Assembly (NCBI RefSeq): GCF_007997225.1
Contig: NZ_VORM01000019.1
Coordinates: 1 to 64,000, forward strand
Length of the DNA: 64,000 nucleotides
From: Subsaximicrobium wynnwilliamsii
GTDB taxonomy: Bacteria; Bacteroidota; Bacteroidia; Flavobacteriales; Flavobacteriaceae
Reading direction: 5' to 3'
Shown: one piece after another, positions 55,700 to 64,000 of the stretch
How the letters are laid out: the number at the start of each line of letters is the position of its first letter
How positions within the stretch are numbered: position 1 is the stretch's first letter
Notes under the pieces: model-generated
What the model saw: only the letters and a program-made list of their open reading frames with translations
Told to the model about the DNA's origin: nothing
Database searches by the model: none
Made by a program: the position numbers and the translations under genes

Positions 55700-57010
55700 C
55701 TAAGCAATACTAATTACAGACTCGAAAGCATTTTTAATACTATTAATATTTTCTTGAGAAACACAATTCGGGTTATGATAAGGATCTGAAATCACACCGG
55801 CAAAACTAAGCCTATTAAGCATGTTTAAAAATTCTATTTTTTCATCTTCACATATACTTGGAAAACTCTTAGTCTCTATAAGTTTAAAAACAGCTTTTAA
55901 ATCATCAAAGCTTTCAATATACAAACAATTCGCTGCCTTGTTGTTAATAGTACGCACAAAGGTCACAACCGGCTTATTTGCTAAAATACATTCAATGGCT
56001 ATGGTACCGGTAATCGTTGTTACCAGATCAATATCCTCAAAAATTTCGACCATAGATACATCATGTCTTAATGCGGTTACATTTTCATGAGCTTCTATAA
56101 AATCCATTAACTCAGTGGAAAGCTCGTATTTGGATTTTGGATTTGGTTTTACATACAAAATTTGACCGTTCAATAAGTTTGAATGAATTTGCTTTACCGT
56201 ATCAAATTGATCTCTATAGTCTCTACCCCAAACATCGATGTTAGATTCTGGTTGCATGTGCATTGGAAACAGAATAGCAGTTTTTGAAGCATCAATGGAT
56301 GGTTTAGCAAAAGTGTACCATCTTTTGATACTGTCATTACGGAAGCGTTCCAACTTCAATTTTACGATTGGAGATGGCGTATTAAACCGTTCTCCTACAT
56401 AATAGGATTTCATGATTTTAAGCTTATCCTTGAAGCTTCCCTCCTTACTAATCGCAGCATTTTTCATGTAATCTGGCTTTATAGTCCGTGTTGTAATAGA
56501 CTTAATAAGCTCTAAAGCAGTTGCTCTTTCTAGAGATTCATCGCTGCCTTTGTATGGATCTAAGGATGCGTAATTATAAAATGAAAAACGTCCGGTTGGA
56601 TATCTACATGTTGTAGGATTTAGATACTGAATGTCAAATTTTTTGCACAATTCTATTGTCAAAAGCTCGTGAAAGGCAGTGGCCTCACCAAAAACAAAGT
56701 CTGGTTTTAATTTTAAAAGCTGTTCTCCTATTTGATTCGCATAGTAGTAAAGATAGCTCGTATCTGTTTTTTCGAAGAAATTTATTTGACGGTCCGATTG
56801 GATGATTTGATCATAATCAATATCATAATTAATATGAACCCTTTTCAGTTGCTTAGCAGAAGGGTATGGAAGAATATAGCTGTCTCCATAACTCGGTTTG
56901 AATGAATGATTTTGAACCAGCCAATAGATATCATGCGTTTGCGACAACTCTTTTGCCACTGCATCAAGTAGAAACGTTTTATATCTGTTTTCTATAAAAA
57001 GTAATTTCAT
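55700..57010 (-). CDS. GT-B-like capsule/surface carbohydrate protein, candidate Pse transferase
   Basis: 436 residues. It looks like a two-domain GT-B protein: N-terminal MKLLFIENRYKTFLLDAVAK, and a C-terminal part with MVEIFEDIDLVTTITGTIAI and ECILANKPVVTFV, as in capsule polysaccharide biosynthesis (KpsS/LipB-like) proteins. It starts one base after pseI ends, so it may transfer pseudaminic acid or a related nonulosonate; this is inferred from position only. The family is not firmly recognised. Confidence 0.65.
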   Translation of the reverse strand: MKLLFIENRYKTFLLDAVAKELSQTHDIYWLVQNHSFKPSYGDSYILPYPSAKQLKRVHINYDIDYDQIIQSDRQINFFEKTDTSYLYYYANQIGEQLLKLKPDFVFGEATAFHELLTIELCKKFDIQYLNPTTCRYPTGRFSFYNYASLDPYKGSDESLERATALELIKSITTRTIKPDYMKNAAISKEGSFKDKLKIMKSYYVGERFNTPSPIVKLKLERFRNDSIKRWYTFAKPSIDASKTAILFPMHMQPESNIDVWGRDYRDQFDTVKQIHSNLLNGQILYVKPNPKSKYELSTELMDFIEAHENVTALRHDVSMVEIFEDIDLVTTITGTIAIECILANKPVVTFVRTINNKAANCLYIESFDDLKAVFKLIETKSFPSICEDEKIEFLNMLNRLSFAGVISDPYHNPNCVSQENINSIKNAFESVISIA

Positions 57011-57011
57011 A

Positions 57012-58058
57012 TTAGCTCTTTTCTATCATTTTGTGGCTTAGCGGCGCTCCTTTCTCAACATCAATACAAAAAACCTTTCCAATGACCGCTTCAAAATGCT
57101 TTGGATGCATCCCATAACCAGGTCTAATAGACCGCACATTCTCTTTAGTTATTGACTCTCCTGCTTTTGCGTCTTTTACCACAAAAAGAGACCTTGCAAA
57201 CTTTCTGTTTTTTTCCACTTTCTCTGAAACCTCGTAAGATACTTGGCCCAAAAGTCTTTCAGTGTCCCTAACCTTGTTTACCATCTCTGTAAATTCTTCG
57301 ACATCTAATGAAAAATCAGCATCTGGACCTCCAACGGATTTGTCTAATATAAAATGCTTTTCTATCACTTTTGCGCCCAAAGCGGTGGCAACAGTTGGTG
57401 CTAAAGAGCCATAGGTGTGATCACTAAAGCCTGCAGTTACGCCAAAACGTTCCTTAAGGTCTGGAATGGTATTTAAATTGGCCAATTCCAACGGTGCAGG
57501 ATAAGATGAGGTGCACTTTAATAAAATTATTTCCTTGTTGCCAGCATTCCTGCAGGTTTCCACAGCTAATTTTATATCTTCCTCTTGTGCAATCCCTGTG
57601 GATATAATGATAGGTTTCCCTTTTGAAGCAGCATATTCTATCAATGGAATATCTTGAATCTCAAAAGATGCAATTTTATATGCGGGTACATTTAAAGTTT
57701 CTAAAAAATCGACTGCTGTAGCATCAAAAGGAGAGGAAAAGCAAATAAGGCCTTCCTCTTTTGCTACTTCAAATAAACGCTGATGCCATTCCCATGGTGT
57801 ATAAGCTTCGCCATAAAGCTCGTAAAGGGTTTTTCCATCCCAAAGTGTGCCACCATCGATTTTAAAATGCGCATTGTCACAATCAATGGTTAAGGTATCT
57901 GGCGTGTAGGTTTGAAGTTTAATCGCATCTGCTCCAGCTTTTTTAGCAGCTCTTATGGTCTCAATGGCCACATTAAGGTCGCCATTGTGGTTGGCAGATA
58001 ATTCTGCAATTATAAAACATGGATGATTCTCTCCAATGCTCTTAGTACCTATTTTCAT
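57012..58058 (-). CDS. pseI: pseudaminic acid synthase (NeuB family)
   Basis: About 348 residues. Condenses 2,4-diamido-2,4,6-trideoxyaltrose with phosphoenolpyruvate to give a pseudaminic acid. N-terminal NeuB barrel with FIIAELSANHNGDLNVAIET and KLQTYTPDTLTID; VIEKHFILDKSVGGPDADFS is diagnostic of the PseI branch. A C-terminal antifreeze/SAF domain begins at about 285 (ARSLFVVKDAKAGESIT). The start is set at the ATG at 58058; the frame overlaps the formyltransferase gene by 17 bp. Confidence 0.92.
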   Translation of the reverse strand: MKIGTKSIGENHPCFIIAELSANHNGDLNVAIETIRAAKKAGADAIKLQTYTPDTLTIDCDNAHFKIDGGTLWDGKTLYELYGEAYTPWEWHQRLFEVAKEEGLICFSSPFDATAVDFLETLNVPAYKIASFEIQDIPLIEYAASKGKPIIISTGIAQEEDIKLAVETCRNAGNKEIILLKCTSSYPAPLELANLNTIPDLKERFGVTAGFSDHTYGSLAPTVATALGAKVIEKHFILDKSVGGPDADFSLDVEEFTEMVNKVRDTERLLGQVSYEVSEKVEKNRKFARSLFVVKDAKAGESITKENVRSIRPGYGMHPKHFEAVIGKVFCIDVEKGAPLSHKMIEKS

Positions 58059-58923
58059 TGCTAAATAATTTTCCTTCGGCAAAAGTACAATTTTCTGGCC
58101 TTATCGTCTCTAATTGTACTGCTCCATTTTTAGTCTTTACAAGGGTCTTAGGTTTCACTTTAACAAGCGTTCCATTAGGTTGGGAATTATCAATTATTTC
58201 TTCGGAAAAGGATATTTTATCAATAATAATCTTGTCTCGGCCATAAAATGTAAATGCGCCTGGATAAGGATAGGCTTGGGCTCTTACCCAATTCCGAATA
58301 GTCTCTTTGGGCCAATTCCAATCAATCTCCCCATCGGCTGGCGTTCGTTTTCCATAAAAACTGGCCTCATCTTCATCTTGTGTTATCAGTTTTAACTGAT
58401 TTGACGATAAATCTTCTAAAACTCTTTCCACCAAAGGATAATAAAGTTCTGCATATTTTAAAAGCATATTTGCTCCTGTATCTTCTATTTCAATAGGGAC
58501 TTCAATTTGATGAATGATCTTCCCAGTATCGCAGCCTGCATCTATTACATGCGCAGTTATGCCAGCTTTAGTCTCTCCATTGATGATGGCCCAAACATGT
58601 GGCGTTCGCCCTCTATACTTTGGTAATAGCGATCCATGGATGTTAAATGTGAGCAAGTTGGCATGTTGAATAATATCTGCTTCGATCAAGAATAAATAAT
58701 TGATAGAGGCAATAACATCAACACTGAATGTTTTAATAAAATCGGAGGCTTTTCCGTTTCTCGGGTTACCAGCATAATAAGGAATGTTATGGGTCTCACA
58801 AAATTCAATGATATCGCTAGAGTTATTGTCGGTCAATACAAAGGAAACAGACTGTTCTTTGACGATTTTAGATAATGTATCTAACCCCAAATTGCCACTA
58901 CAAAGCACTCCTATTCGCAACAT
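58042..58923 (-). CDS. formyltransferase, probable sugar N-formyltransferase in place of PseH
   Basis: 293 residues of the formyltransferase family. The catalytic triad is visible as Asn94 and His96 in NIHGSLLPKYRG and Asp132 in DAGCDTGKI; it would use N10-formyltetrahydrofolate. A C-terminal domain (about 205-290) is like that of methionyl-tRNA formyltransferase, but the gene is embedded between pseG (13-bp overlap) and pseI (17-bp overlap). This indicates a sugar amine as substrate, probably the 4-amine made by PseC. A PseH acetyltransferase is absent from the cluster. Confidence 0.82.
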   Translation of the reverse strand: MLRIGVLCSGNLGLDTLSKIVKEQSVSFVLTDNNSSDIIEFCETHNIPYYAGNPRNGKASDFIKTFSVDVIASINYLFLIEADIIQHANLLTFNIHGSLLPKYRGRTPHVWAIINGETKAGITAHVIDAGCDTGKIIHQIEVPIEIEDTGANMLLKYAELYYPLVERVLEDLSSNQLKLITQDEDEASFYGKRTPADGEIDWNWPKETIRNWVRAQAYPYPGAFTFYGRDKIIIDKISFSEEIIDNSQPNGTLVKVKPKTLVKTKNGAVQLETIRPENCTFAEGKLFSNENRY

Positions 58924-59930
58924 AATGGTCCAATTAATTTTAAATGTCGAGATGCAATTTGATCGTCAAACATGTTCTGTTGTGCTCTTATCTGTTCTTC
59001 AAATTGGCCTGAATTAAGAATTGAATGCATCAGTTCAGAAAAATCTGATTCTTGGTAGTTTGTCATATTTCCCCCTTTAAAAATCGCCTTCTTACATAAA
59101 AAACCTTTATAGATCAATTCTTGGTTATCCACATAATAACCACTCAAAATAAGCATTTTAATACAGGATAACTCATATAAAATAGTGCTCGAGGGAGCAA
59201 TTGCAAAATTACAGCTTTGCATCACTTTGGCTAGTGCTTCTGCCGAAAGGTTTTTGTGTATTTTGAGCCTATCGGGATGGCTTTCCTTCAACATCAATAT
59301 ATTTTCATGTTGATAAGCAGCACCCAAAACAACGTGCACTATTGTAAATAGAGACATGCCTAATAATGCTTTCGTAGCTTTACCGGTTAGGTCAAACAGA
59401 TCTGCACCACCAAAACAAACGAAAGCAGTATCAATTTTTTCAATACTTCGGCTTTGCTTGGCAAGTTTCAAAAAGATTGGTCTTAGCAGGGCATACTTGG
59501 TGCCTAGCGCAAAGTTTGTGTAAGTTTCGCATTTATAGTTGCTTTGAGCAATGTTTGGCGAGTGATTTACCACAACATCGGCATACATGTGCTCTGAAGC
59601 CAAATCGTCTATATATACTAGTTTATAGCCTTTACTCTTAATGGCTTTTTGATAGGCCGCATTGAACTGATAGCCATCTGCAATGATTATATGATTTTCT
59701 GCTGAAAAATTTTCTGATAACCAATTGGCTTCTTCTGAAAGACTACTATTTTCAGGTATAACTCCTAAATTATAACTTTCAGGTATTACGGAATGTGTAG
59801 AGCTCGCTTTTGTAAGAAAGACAAACTCGTAATGATCTCTCACGGTTTCCACCAAACTAAACAATCTATAAAGATGCCCCAAACCAGTTTCTCCATTTCC
59901 GTCGGCTCTAAAAATGATTTTTTTAGTCAT
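58911..59930 (-). CDS. pseG: UDP-diamidotrideoxyaltrose hydrolase (PseG)
   Basis: 339 residues; a GT-B-like hydrolase that removes UDP from the altrose derivative before condensation with PEP. N-terminal FRADGNGETGLGHLYRLFSL carries the expected His (residue 19) equivalent to the catalytic His of the family. The start is set at the ATG at 59930; 18 extra open codons upstream lie within pseF. Overlaps pseF by 8 bp and the formyltransferase gene by 13 bp. Confidence 0.9.
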   Translation of the reverse strand: MTKKIIFRADGNGETGLGHLYRLFSLVETVRDHYEFVFLTKASSTHSVIPESYNLGVIPENSSLSEEANWLSENFSAENHIIIADGYQFNAAYQKAIKSKGYKLVYIDDLASEHMYADVVVNHSPNIAQSNYKCETYTNFALGTKYALLRPIFLKLAKQSRSIEKIDTAFVCFGGADLFDLTGKATKALLGMSLFTIVHVVLGAAYQHENILMLKESHPDRLKIHKNLSAEALAKVMQSCNFAIAPSSTILYELSCIKMLILSGYYVDNQELIYKGFLCKKAIFKGGNMTNYQESDFSELMHSILNSGQFEEQIRAQQNMFDDQIASRHLKLIGPLCCE

Positions 59931-60612
59931 TCTGTTGGAGTTTGAACTTAATTTCGGCCAGTCTCCAATCGGTTTCGGTGTCAATGTCTTGTGCCTCTAA
60001 TTCAGAAATGATAATCGCTCCAGAGTTTTGGGTAAATAGTTTTTTGTTTGATTTAAAGGCATCTGATTTCAGCCAGTAAAACTGCCCAGCATCATGATAT
60101 CGCGACTCCAAATCTTGGGATCTGGTATTCAAATGCTCCTCCCAGACCATAGAGATTTTATTGTGCTCAATTTTAAGAGCACGTTGGATAGGGAACGAAA
60201 ATTCCAAAACTGGAAATACACTGTCAAAATCAAATTTCATTAATTTCTCATGCGCCTCTAGCAGGGCTTGAGCTGTTAGTAAAGGCGCTGTGGGCAAAAT
60301 GCAGCAAATAGTGTTGAATGTTTTGCCAATTTTAAGATACTCGGCAATTACCTCCACAATTACATCAGCCAAGACCGCATGATCATTCGCATTGTGATCA
60401 CTTCGTAAAAAAGGAACGGAAGCACCAAAATGAGTAGCTATATTGGCGATAGCCTCATCGTCAGTAGAAACCATGACTTCATCAAATAAATCACTATTTA
60501 ATGCTGCCTCTATTGAATATGCGATAATGGGCTTTCCTAAAAAAGCCTTGATGTTTTTCCTTGGTATTCGCTTACTTCCTCCTCTTGCCGGTATGATTGC
60601 TAAATTAGCCAT
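59923..60612 (-). CDS. pseF: pseudaminic acid cytidylyltransferase
   Basis: 229 residues; activates pseudaminic acid as CMP-Pse for transfer. N-terminal signature IPARGGSKRIPRKNIKAFLG, and CCILPTAPLLTAQALLEAHE, are those of CMP-sialate/Pse synthetases. Overlaps pseC by 8 bp upstream and pseG by 8 bp downstream. Confidence 0.92.
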   Translation of the reverse strand: MANLAIIPARGGSKRIPRKNIKAFLGKPIIAYSIEAALNSDLFDEVMVSTDDEAIANIATHFGASVPFLRSDHNANDHAVLADVIVEVIAEYLKIGKTFNTICCILPTAPLLTAQALLEAHEKLMKFDFDSVFPVLEFSFPIQRALKIEHNKISMVWEEHLNTRSQDLESRYHDAGQFYWLKSDAFKSNKKLFTQNSGAIIISELEAQDIDTETDWRLAEIKFKLQQND

Positions 60613-61750
60613 TGACGAAAGTTAAGACTTTTTCAATTACAAACCGTTGCTCATCATCGGTTAAACTTGGGTACATTGGTAAGCTGATACATTTAGAGTA
60701 ATAGGTTTCTGAATTGCTTAAATCAGCACTTTCATAGCCAATTTTTTTATAATACGGAAGTGTGTGCACCGGTATATAATGAATTTGGGCAAAAATTTGT
60801 TGCGCCTTCAAAAAGTCGTAGAGTCCTTTGCGATCGTCCACCTCGATTATAAATAGATGGTGCGCATTGTAACTACCGTTTGGCAGACTTTGGTATTTTA
60901 TCTTTCCTCGGAAGGCATTTTTGTACGCTTCAGCAATGTCGATTCTTCTTTTAACGCCAGCATCATTTTTCGCCAATTGTGAAATGCCCAATGCCGATTG
61001 GATATCGGTCAGCCTGTAATTATAGCCCAGCTCCTGCATCTCGTAAAACCAGCCCCCATGATTTTCGGCCATGTTCTCTTTGGTAATGCCATGGGTTCTT
61101 AGGGATGCCAATTTTTTATAAAGTGCTTCAGAATTTGTGGTCAGCATGCCACCTTCACCACAAGCGATATGTTTAACAGGATGAAAGGAAAAGATTCCCA
61201 TATCGGCATAAACGCCATTTCCGCACCGTTGCTTTTGGTCTTTAGAATCTGTGAAATAAGCGCCTGGTGCATGACAGGCATCTTCAATGATCCAGAGCCC
61301 ATGTGCTTCCGCCAGATCTCTAAAAGCTTCCATATTTAAAGGAAGTCCTGCAAAATCCACCGGGATGATGCCTTTGAAAAAACCCTTCGGATAACTTTCA
61401 ATAAGTTCACGGGTTTTTTCAAGAGATAATAGATAAGTATCTGGATCAATATCGGCAAACCAGACCTCAGCGCCTGCATACCTAATGCAATTGGCAGAAG
61501 CCGCGAAGGTAATTGGTGTCGTAATGACCCGGTCTCCGGGTTTCAAATCTAAAGCCAAAACCGCTAAATGCAAACCGGATGTGGCATTATTCACTGCCAC
61601 TGCATAGTTTGCGCCTATATAATTTGCAAAGGCGTCTTCAAACTCCTGCACTTTTGGGCCTTGAGTCAAAAAATCAGATTTTAACGCCGCAACTACTGCA
61701 TCGATATCGTCCTGTTCAATATGTTGCCTTCCGTAGGGTATTGCTTTCAT
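60605..61750 (-). CDS. pseC: UDP-4-amino-4,6-dideoxy-N-acetyl-beta-L-altrosamine transaminase
   Basis: 381-residue PLP-dependent aminotransferase of the DegT family. PLP Lys193 is in SFHPVKHIACGEGG and Asp157 in IIEDACHAPGA. It aminates C4 of the keto sugar made by PseB with glutamate. Its start codon shares one base with the pseB stop. Full length. Confidence 0.94.
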   Translation of the reverse strand: MKAIPYGRQHIEQDDIDAVVAALKSDFLTQGPKVQEFEDAFANYIGANYAVAVNNATSGLHLAVLALDLKPGDRVITTPITFAASANCIRYAGAEVWFADIDPDTYLLSLEKTRELIESYPKGFFKGIIPVDFAGLPLNMEAFRDLAEAHGLWIIEDACHAPGAYFTDSKDQKQRCGNGVYADMGIFSFHPVKHIACGEGGMLTTNSEALYKKLASLRTHGITKENMAENHGGWFYEMQELGYNYRLTDIQSALGISQLAKNDAGVKRRIDIAEAYKNAFRGKIKYQSLPNGSYNAHHLFIIEVDDRKGLYDFLKAQQIFAQIHYIPVHTLPYYKKIGYESADLSNSETYYSKCISLPMYPSLTDDEQRFVIEKVLTFVNG

Positions 61751-62769
61751 TACACCTCAAAATTTGGATCTACATGTTTTTTGATGAGTTCTCGTAGACC
61801 TTCAACAGTTTCCAAGTTCTCATTATCGCCAGAATTATAGCTAAAACCCATTGGTACCTTTTTCGCGTTGAAGGTCGCAATGAACTCTTCTATGCTCCAC
61901 TTATGGGTTGCTGGCAGAATCGTATAATATTTTCCCAGATCATAAGTATAAAACGAATCGGAAGCCGTGATCATTTCCTCATGCACCTTTTCTCCCGGCC
62001 GAATACCAACAACTGGCTTTTCGCAGTTGGGCCCAATGGCTTCTGCGACATCGGTAATTCTATAGGATGGGATTTTTGGCACAAACAATTCGCCTCCCCA
62101 AGCATGCTCCAATGCATGCATAACCATATCAACACCACCTTGAAGCGAAATGTTGAAACGCGTCATGTTGGGATCTGTAATGGGCAAGGTATTGGATTCT
62201 TTCTTCTTATTGATAAAGAATGGAATCACTGAGCCATTCGACCCCATAACATTGCCATAGCGCACCACCGAGAATCGAATGGGATTTTCGCCTTTTATGT
62301 TATTTGCCGCAACAAAGAGTTTATCTGATGTGAGTTTGGTGGCGCCATATAAATTTATAGGTGCACAGGCCTTATCGGTAGAAAGTGCGACTACGCGTTC
62401 CACCTTGGTTTTAAAACAGGCTGCGACCACATTCTCTGCACCTCCAATGTTGGTCTTTATGCACTCATCGGGATTGTATTCAGCAATATGCACGTGTTTC
62501 ATAGCGGCTGCATGAATCACGAAATCTACACCTTGAAAGGCACGCTCCAATCGATCTTTATCTCTTACATCACCAATAAAATAACGTATTTGAGGATAGG
62601 TTTCAGACGGATACTCTTGCGCCATTTGAAACTGTTTTTGCTCATCTCTTGAGTAGATGACCAAACGTCTAATATCAGGGTACTTATTTAGGATGTGCTC
62701 TGTAAGTGCCTTTCCTAAGGACCCAGTTCCACCTGTTATAAGTAGGGATTTCCCTTTTAAATTCAGCAT
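61750..62769 (-). CDS. pseB: UDP-N-acetylglucosamine 4,6-dehydratase (inverting)
   Basis: 339 residues, extended SDR family. NADP site LLITGGTGSLGKALTEHIL (about 9-27) and catalytic STDKACAPINLYGATKLTSD with Tyr141 and Lys145. It converts UDP-GlcNAc to the 4-keto-6-deoxy-L-arabino sugar, the first step of Pse synthesis. First gene of the cluster, with a TACTTTTG element upstream at 62795. Confidence 0.95.
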   Translation of the reverse strand: MLNLKGKSLLITGGTGSLGKALTEHILNKYPDIRRLVIYSRDEQKQFQMAQEYPSETYPQIRYFIGDVRDKDRLERAFQGVDFVIHAAAMKHVHIAEYNPDECIKTNIGGAENVVAACFKTKVERVVALSTDKACAPINLYGATKLTSDKLFVAANNIKGENPIRFSVVRYGNVMGSNGSVIPFFINKKKESNTLPITDPNMTRFNISLQGGVDMVMHALEHAWGGELFVPKIPSYRITDVAEAIGPNCEKPVVGIRPGEKVHEEMITASDSFYTYDLGKYYTILPATHKWSIEEFIATFNAKKVPMGFSYNSGDNENLETVEGLRELIKKHVDPNFEV

Positions 62770-62794
62770 TTTATATTTTTTTGATTTGTTCTTG

Positions 62795-62802
62795 CAAAAG
62801 TA
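62795..62802 (-). promoter_or_regulatory. TAnnTTTG promoter element of the pse cluster
   Basis: Minus-strand TACTTTTG, 25 bases before the pseB ATG at 62769. The -33 box is weak. It is probably the main promoter for pseB and the coupled genes downstream. Confidence 0.5.
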
Positions 62803-62889
62803 AGATAAATCTAGTATTTCAGGCTCATTAACTCAGATAGTTCATGGCGAGAACAGTAATCTCAATCTTTGGATGTCACCAACCTGTGA

Positions 62890-64000
62890 TTACACAATCA
62901 TCCCAGCGGCAACGGTTTCATTGGTAGCATCATCGACTAAAATCACGCTGCCCGTTGTTCTATTTTCCCTGTAAGAATCGACTATCAAGGGTTTGGTGGT
63001 TCTAATCTTTACCTTAGAAATATCGTTCATCGTCAAGGTCTTATCGTCGTTGACACGGTCTAAAGTTTCAATATTAATCTTATAGATAACCTCCTTGATC
63101 ATTGCTGTTTGCACATTACTGGTATGATGGATGCTGTACTTCGCTCTTGGTTTTGAAGGCTCGTTGTTTAACCAACATAACATGACTTCAATATCTTGAA
63201 GCGGCTCTGGCTTGTTGTTGGAGCGCACAATCATATCGCCTCTACTCACGTCTATATCGTCTTCCAAAGTGATTGAGACAGACATTGGAGCATGCGCTTC
63301 GTCCAGCACTTTGTCCATGGTATCGATGCTCTTGATTTTTGAGGTAAACCCTGAAGGCATGACCGTAACCTCATCACCTGTTCTAAACACTCCACTGGCC
63401 ACGCGACCTGCATAACCTCTATAATCGCGATGGGCTTCATTTTGAGGTCTAATAACGATTTGAACCGGGAATCGGGCATCTACTTTGTTGATATCGCTAC
63501 TAATGTGCATGGTCTCTAAAGTATGCAGCAAAGGTGCGCCTTGGTACCATTCCATATTCTTGGAGCGATTAACTACATTGTCGCCATTTAAGGCGCTTAT
63601 GGGAATAAATCGAACATCCCTAACCAACAGTTTGGACGAAAAGTCTTCAAATTGCTCAATAACCTTATTGTAAGCGTCTTCTTTATGATCTACAAGATCC
63701 ATTTTGTTGACGCACACAATGAGATGTGGGATCTGCAACAAGGATGCGATAAACGAATGGCGTTTGGTCTGTTCTATCACACCATGTCTGGCATCTACCA
63801 AAATGATGGCAGCATTTGCGGTTGAAGCTCCGGTAACCATATTACGCGTGTATTGGATATGGCCTGGTGTATCTGCAATGATGAATTTACGCTTTGGGGT
63901 TGTAAAATACCGATAGGCAACATCAATGGTGATGCCTTGCTCTCGTTCATCTCTCAAACCATCGGTAAACAAGGCCAAATCAACTCCGTCATGGCCCTTC
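62890..64000 (-). CDS. cysN: sulfate adenylyltransferase subunit 1 (CysN), partial
   Basis: C-terminal ~370 residues; the N-terminus lies outside the window. GTPase motifs visible: LRDEREQGITIDVAYRYF (switch I), DTPGHIQYTRNM (G3) and NKMDL (G4). Beta-barrel domains follow. With CysD, it makes APS from sulfate and ATP, the first step of sulfate assimilation. The frame continues unbroken to the window edge. Confidence 0.92.
   Translation of the reverse strand, partial: KGHDGVDLALFTDGLRDEREQGITIDVAYRYFTTPKRKFIIADTPGHIQYTRNMVTGASTANAAIILVDARHGVIEQTKRHSFIASLLQIPHLIVCVNKMDLVDHKEDAYNKVIEQFEDFSSKLLVRDVRFIPISALNGDNVVNRSKNMEWYQGAPLLHTLETMHISSDINKVDARFPVQIVIRPQNEAHRDYRGYAGRVASGVFRTGDEVTVMPSGFTSKIKSIDTMDKVLDEAHAPMSVSITLEDDIDVSRGDMIVRSNNKPEPLQDIEVMLCWLNNEPSKPRAKYSIHHTSNVQTAMIKEVIYKINIETLDRVNDDKTLTMNDISKVKIRTTKPLIVDSYRENRTTGSVILVDDATNETVAAGMIV

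Noticed and set aside
58042-58923. Housekeeping methionyl-tRNA formyltransferase (fmt)
   Set aside because: The gene overlaps pseG and pseI on both sides inside the Pse cluster, which suits a sugar formyltransferase; the housekeeping role cannot be fully excluded from sequence.
1-64000. Complete insertion sequences, integrases, toxin-antitoxin or phage defence systems
   Set aside because: I looked for transposase, integrase, restriction and toxin motifs in the real coding regions and saw none; the only mobile-type remnant is the GIY-YIG pseudogene.

Overview
The window is chromosomal DNA from a member of the Bacteroidota, almost certainly family Flavobacteriaceae. Supporting this are two large secreted proteins with type IX secretion (T9SS) C-terminal sorting domains, a SprE/PorW-type gliding lipoprotein, TAnnTTTG-type promoter elements, an ATP synthase operon lacking atpD/atpC, the flavobacterial families DUF4292, DUF5687, DUF6427, DUF6341 and DUF4254, and many palindromic intergenic repeats. 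I cannot name the genus from sequence alone. No rRNA, tRNA, CRISPR array, prophage or complete insertion sequence was found.

Layout. 1-9000: two paralogous ~1100-residue T9SS cargo proteins on the minus strand, surrounded by repeat-rich DNA that includes a 68-bp tandem array. 9001-11813: dprA, a membrane-anchored HU/SPOR protein and an acyl-CoA thioesterase. 11814-14478: a 2.4-kb array of 22 hairpins spaced about 118 bp apart in alternating orientation. 14479-22808 (minus strand): an EnvC-like protein, a DUF4292 lipoprotein, a TPR protein, a sugar-phosphate nucleotidyltransferase, a decayed GIY-YIG nuclease gene, dut, a flippase and two small paralogous unknown proteins. 22809-29708: the ATP synthase operon atpBEFHAG with AtpI-like and bactofilin genes upstream, and a 55-bp tandem array built from the 3' end of atpG. 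29720-43064: sprE-like gene, ABC-2 type transporter pair, PadR regulator with a membrane partner, PaaE-like reductase, GT9 glycosyltransferase with DUF4254, upp, DUF6427, DUF6341 and purD.

43174-62769 is a surface-polysaccharide locus: adenylate-forming enzyme, glycosyltransferases, priming phosphosugar transferase, Wzx-like flippase, three polymerase/ligase-like membrane proteins, a lipoprotein with a probable beta-helix, an acyltransferase, and a pseudaminic acid (Pse) pathway (pseB, pseC, pseF, pseG, formyltransferase, pseI). No PseH acetyltransferase is present; a formyltransferase overlaps pseG and pseI instead, suggesting an N-formylated Pse. A broken ugd (UDP-glucose dehydrogenase) gene lies inside the locus. 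The right edge cuts cysN.

The most unusual material is non-coding: one hairpin family (core GTTGGTG-loop-CACCAAC) occurs as single copies, as a 68-bp tandem array and as the alternating 118-bp array. Stem substitutions in it mostly keep pairing. The 55-bp array derived from atpG would form a long repeated 3' UTR on the ATP synthase transcript.
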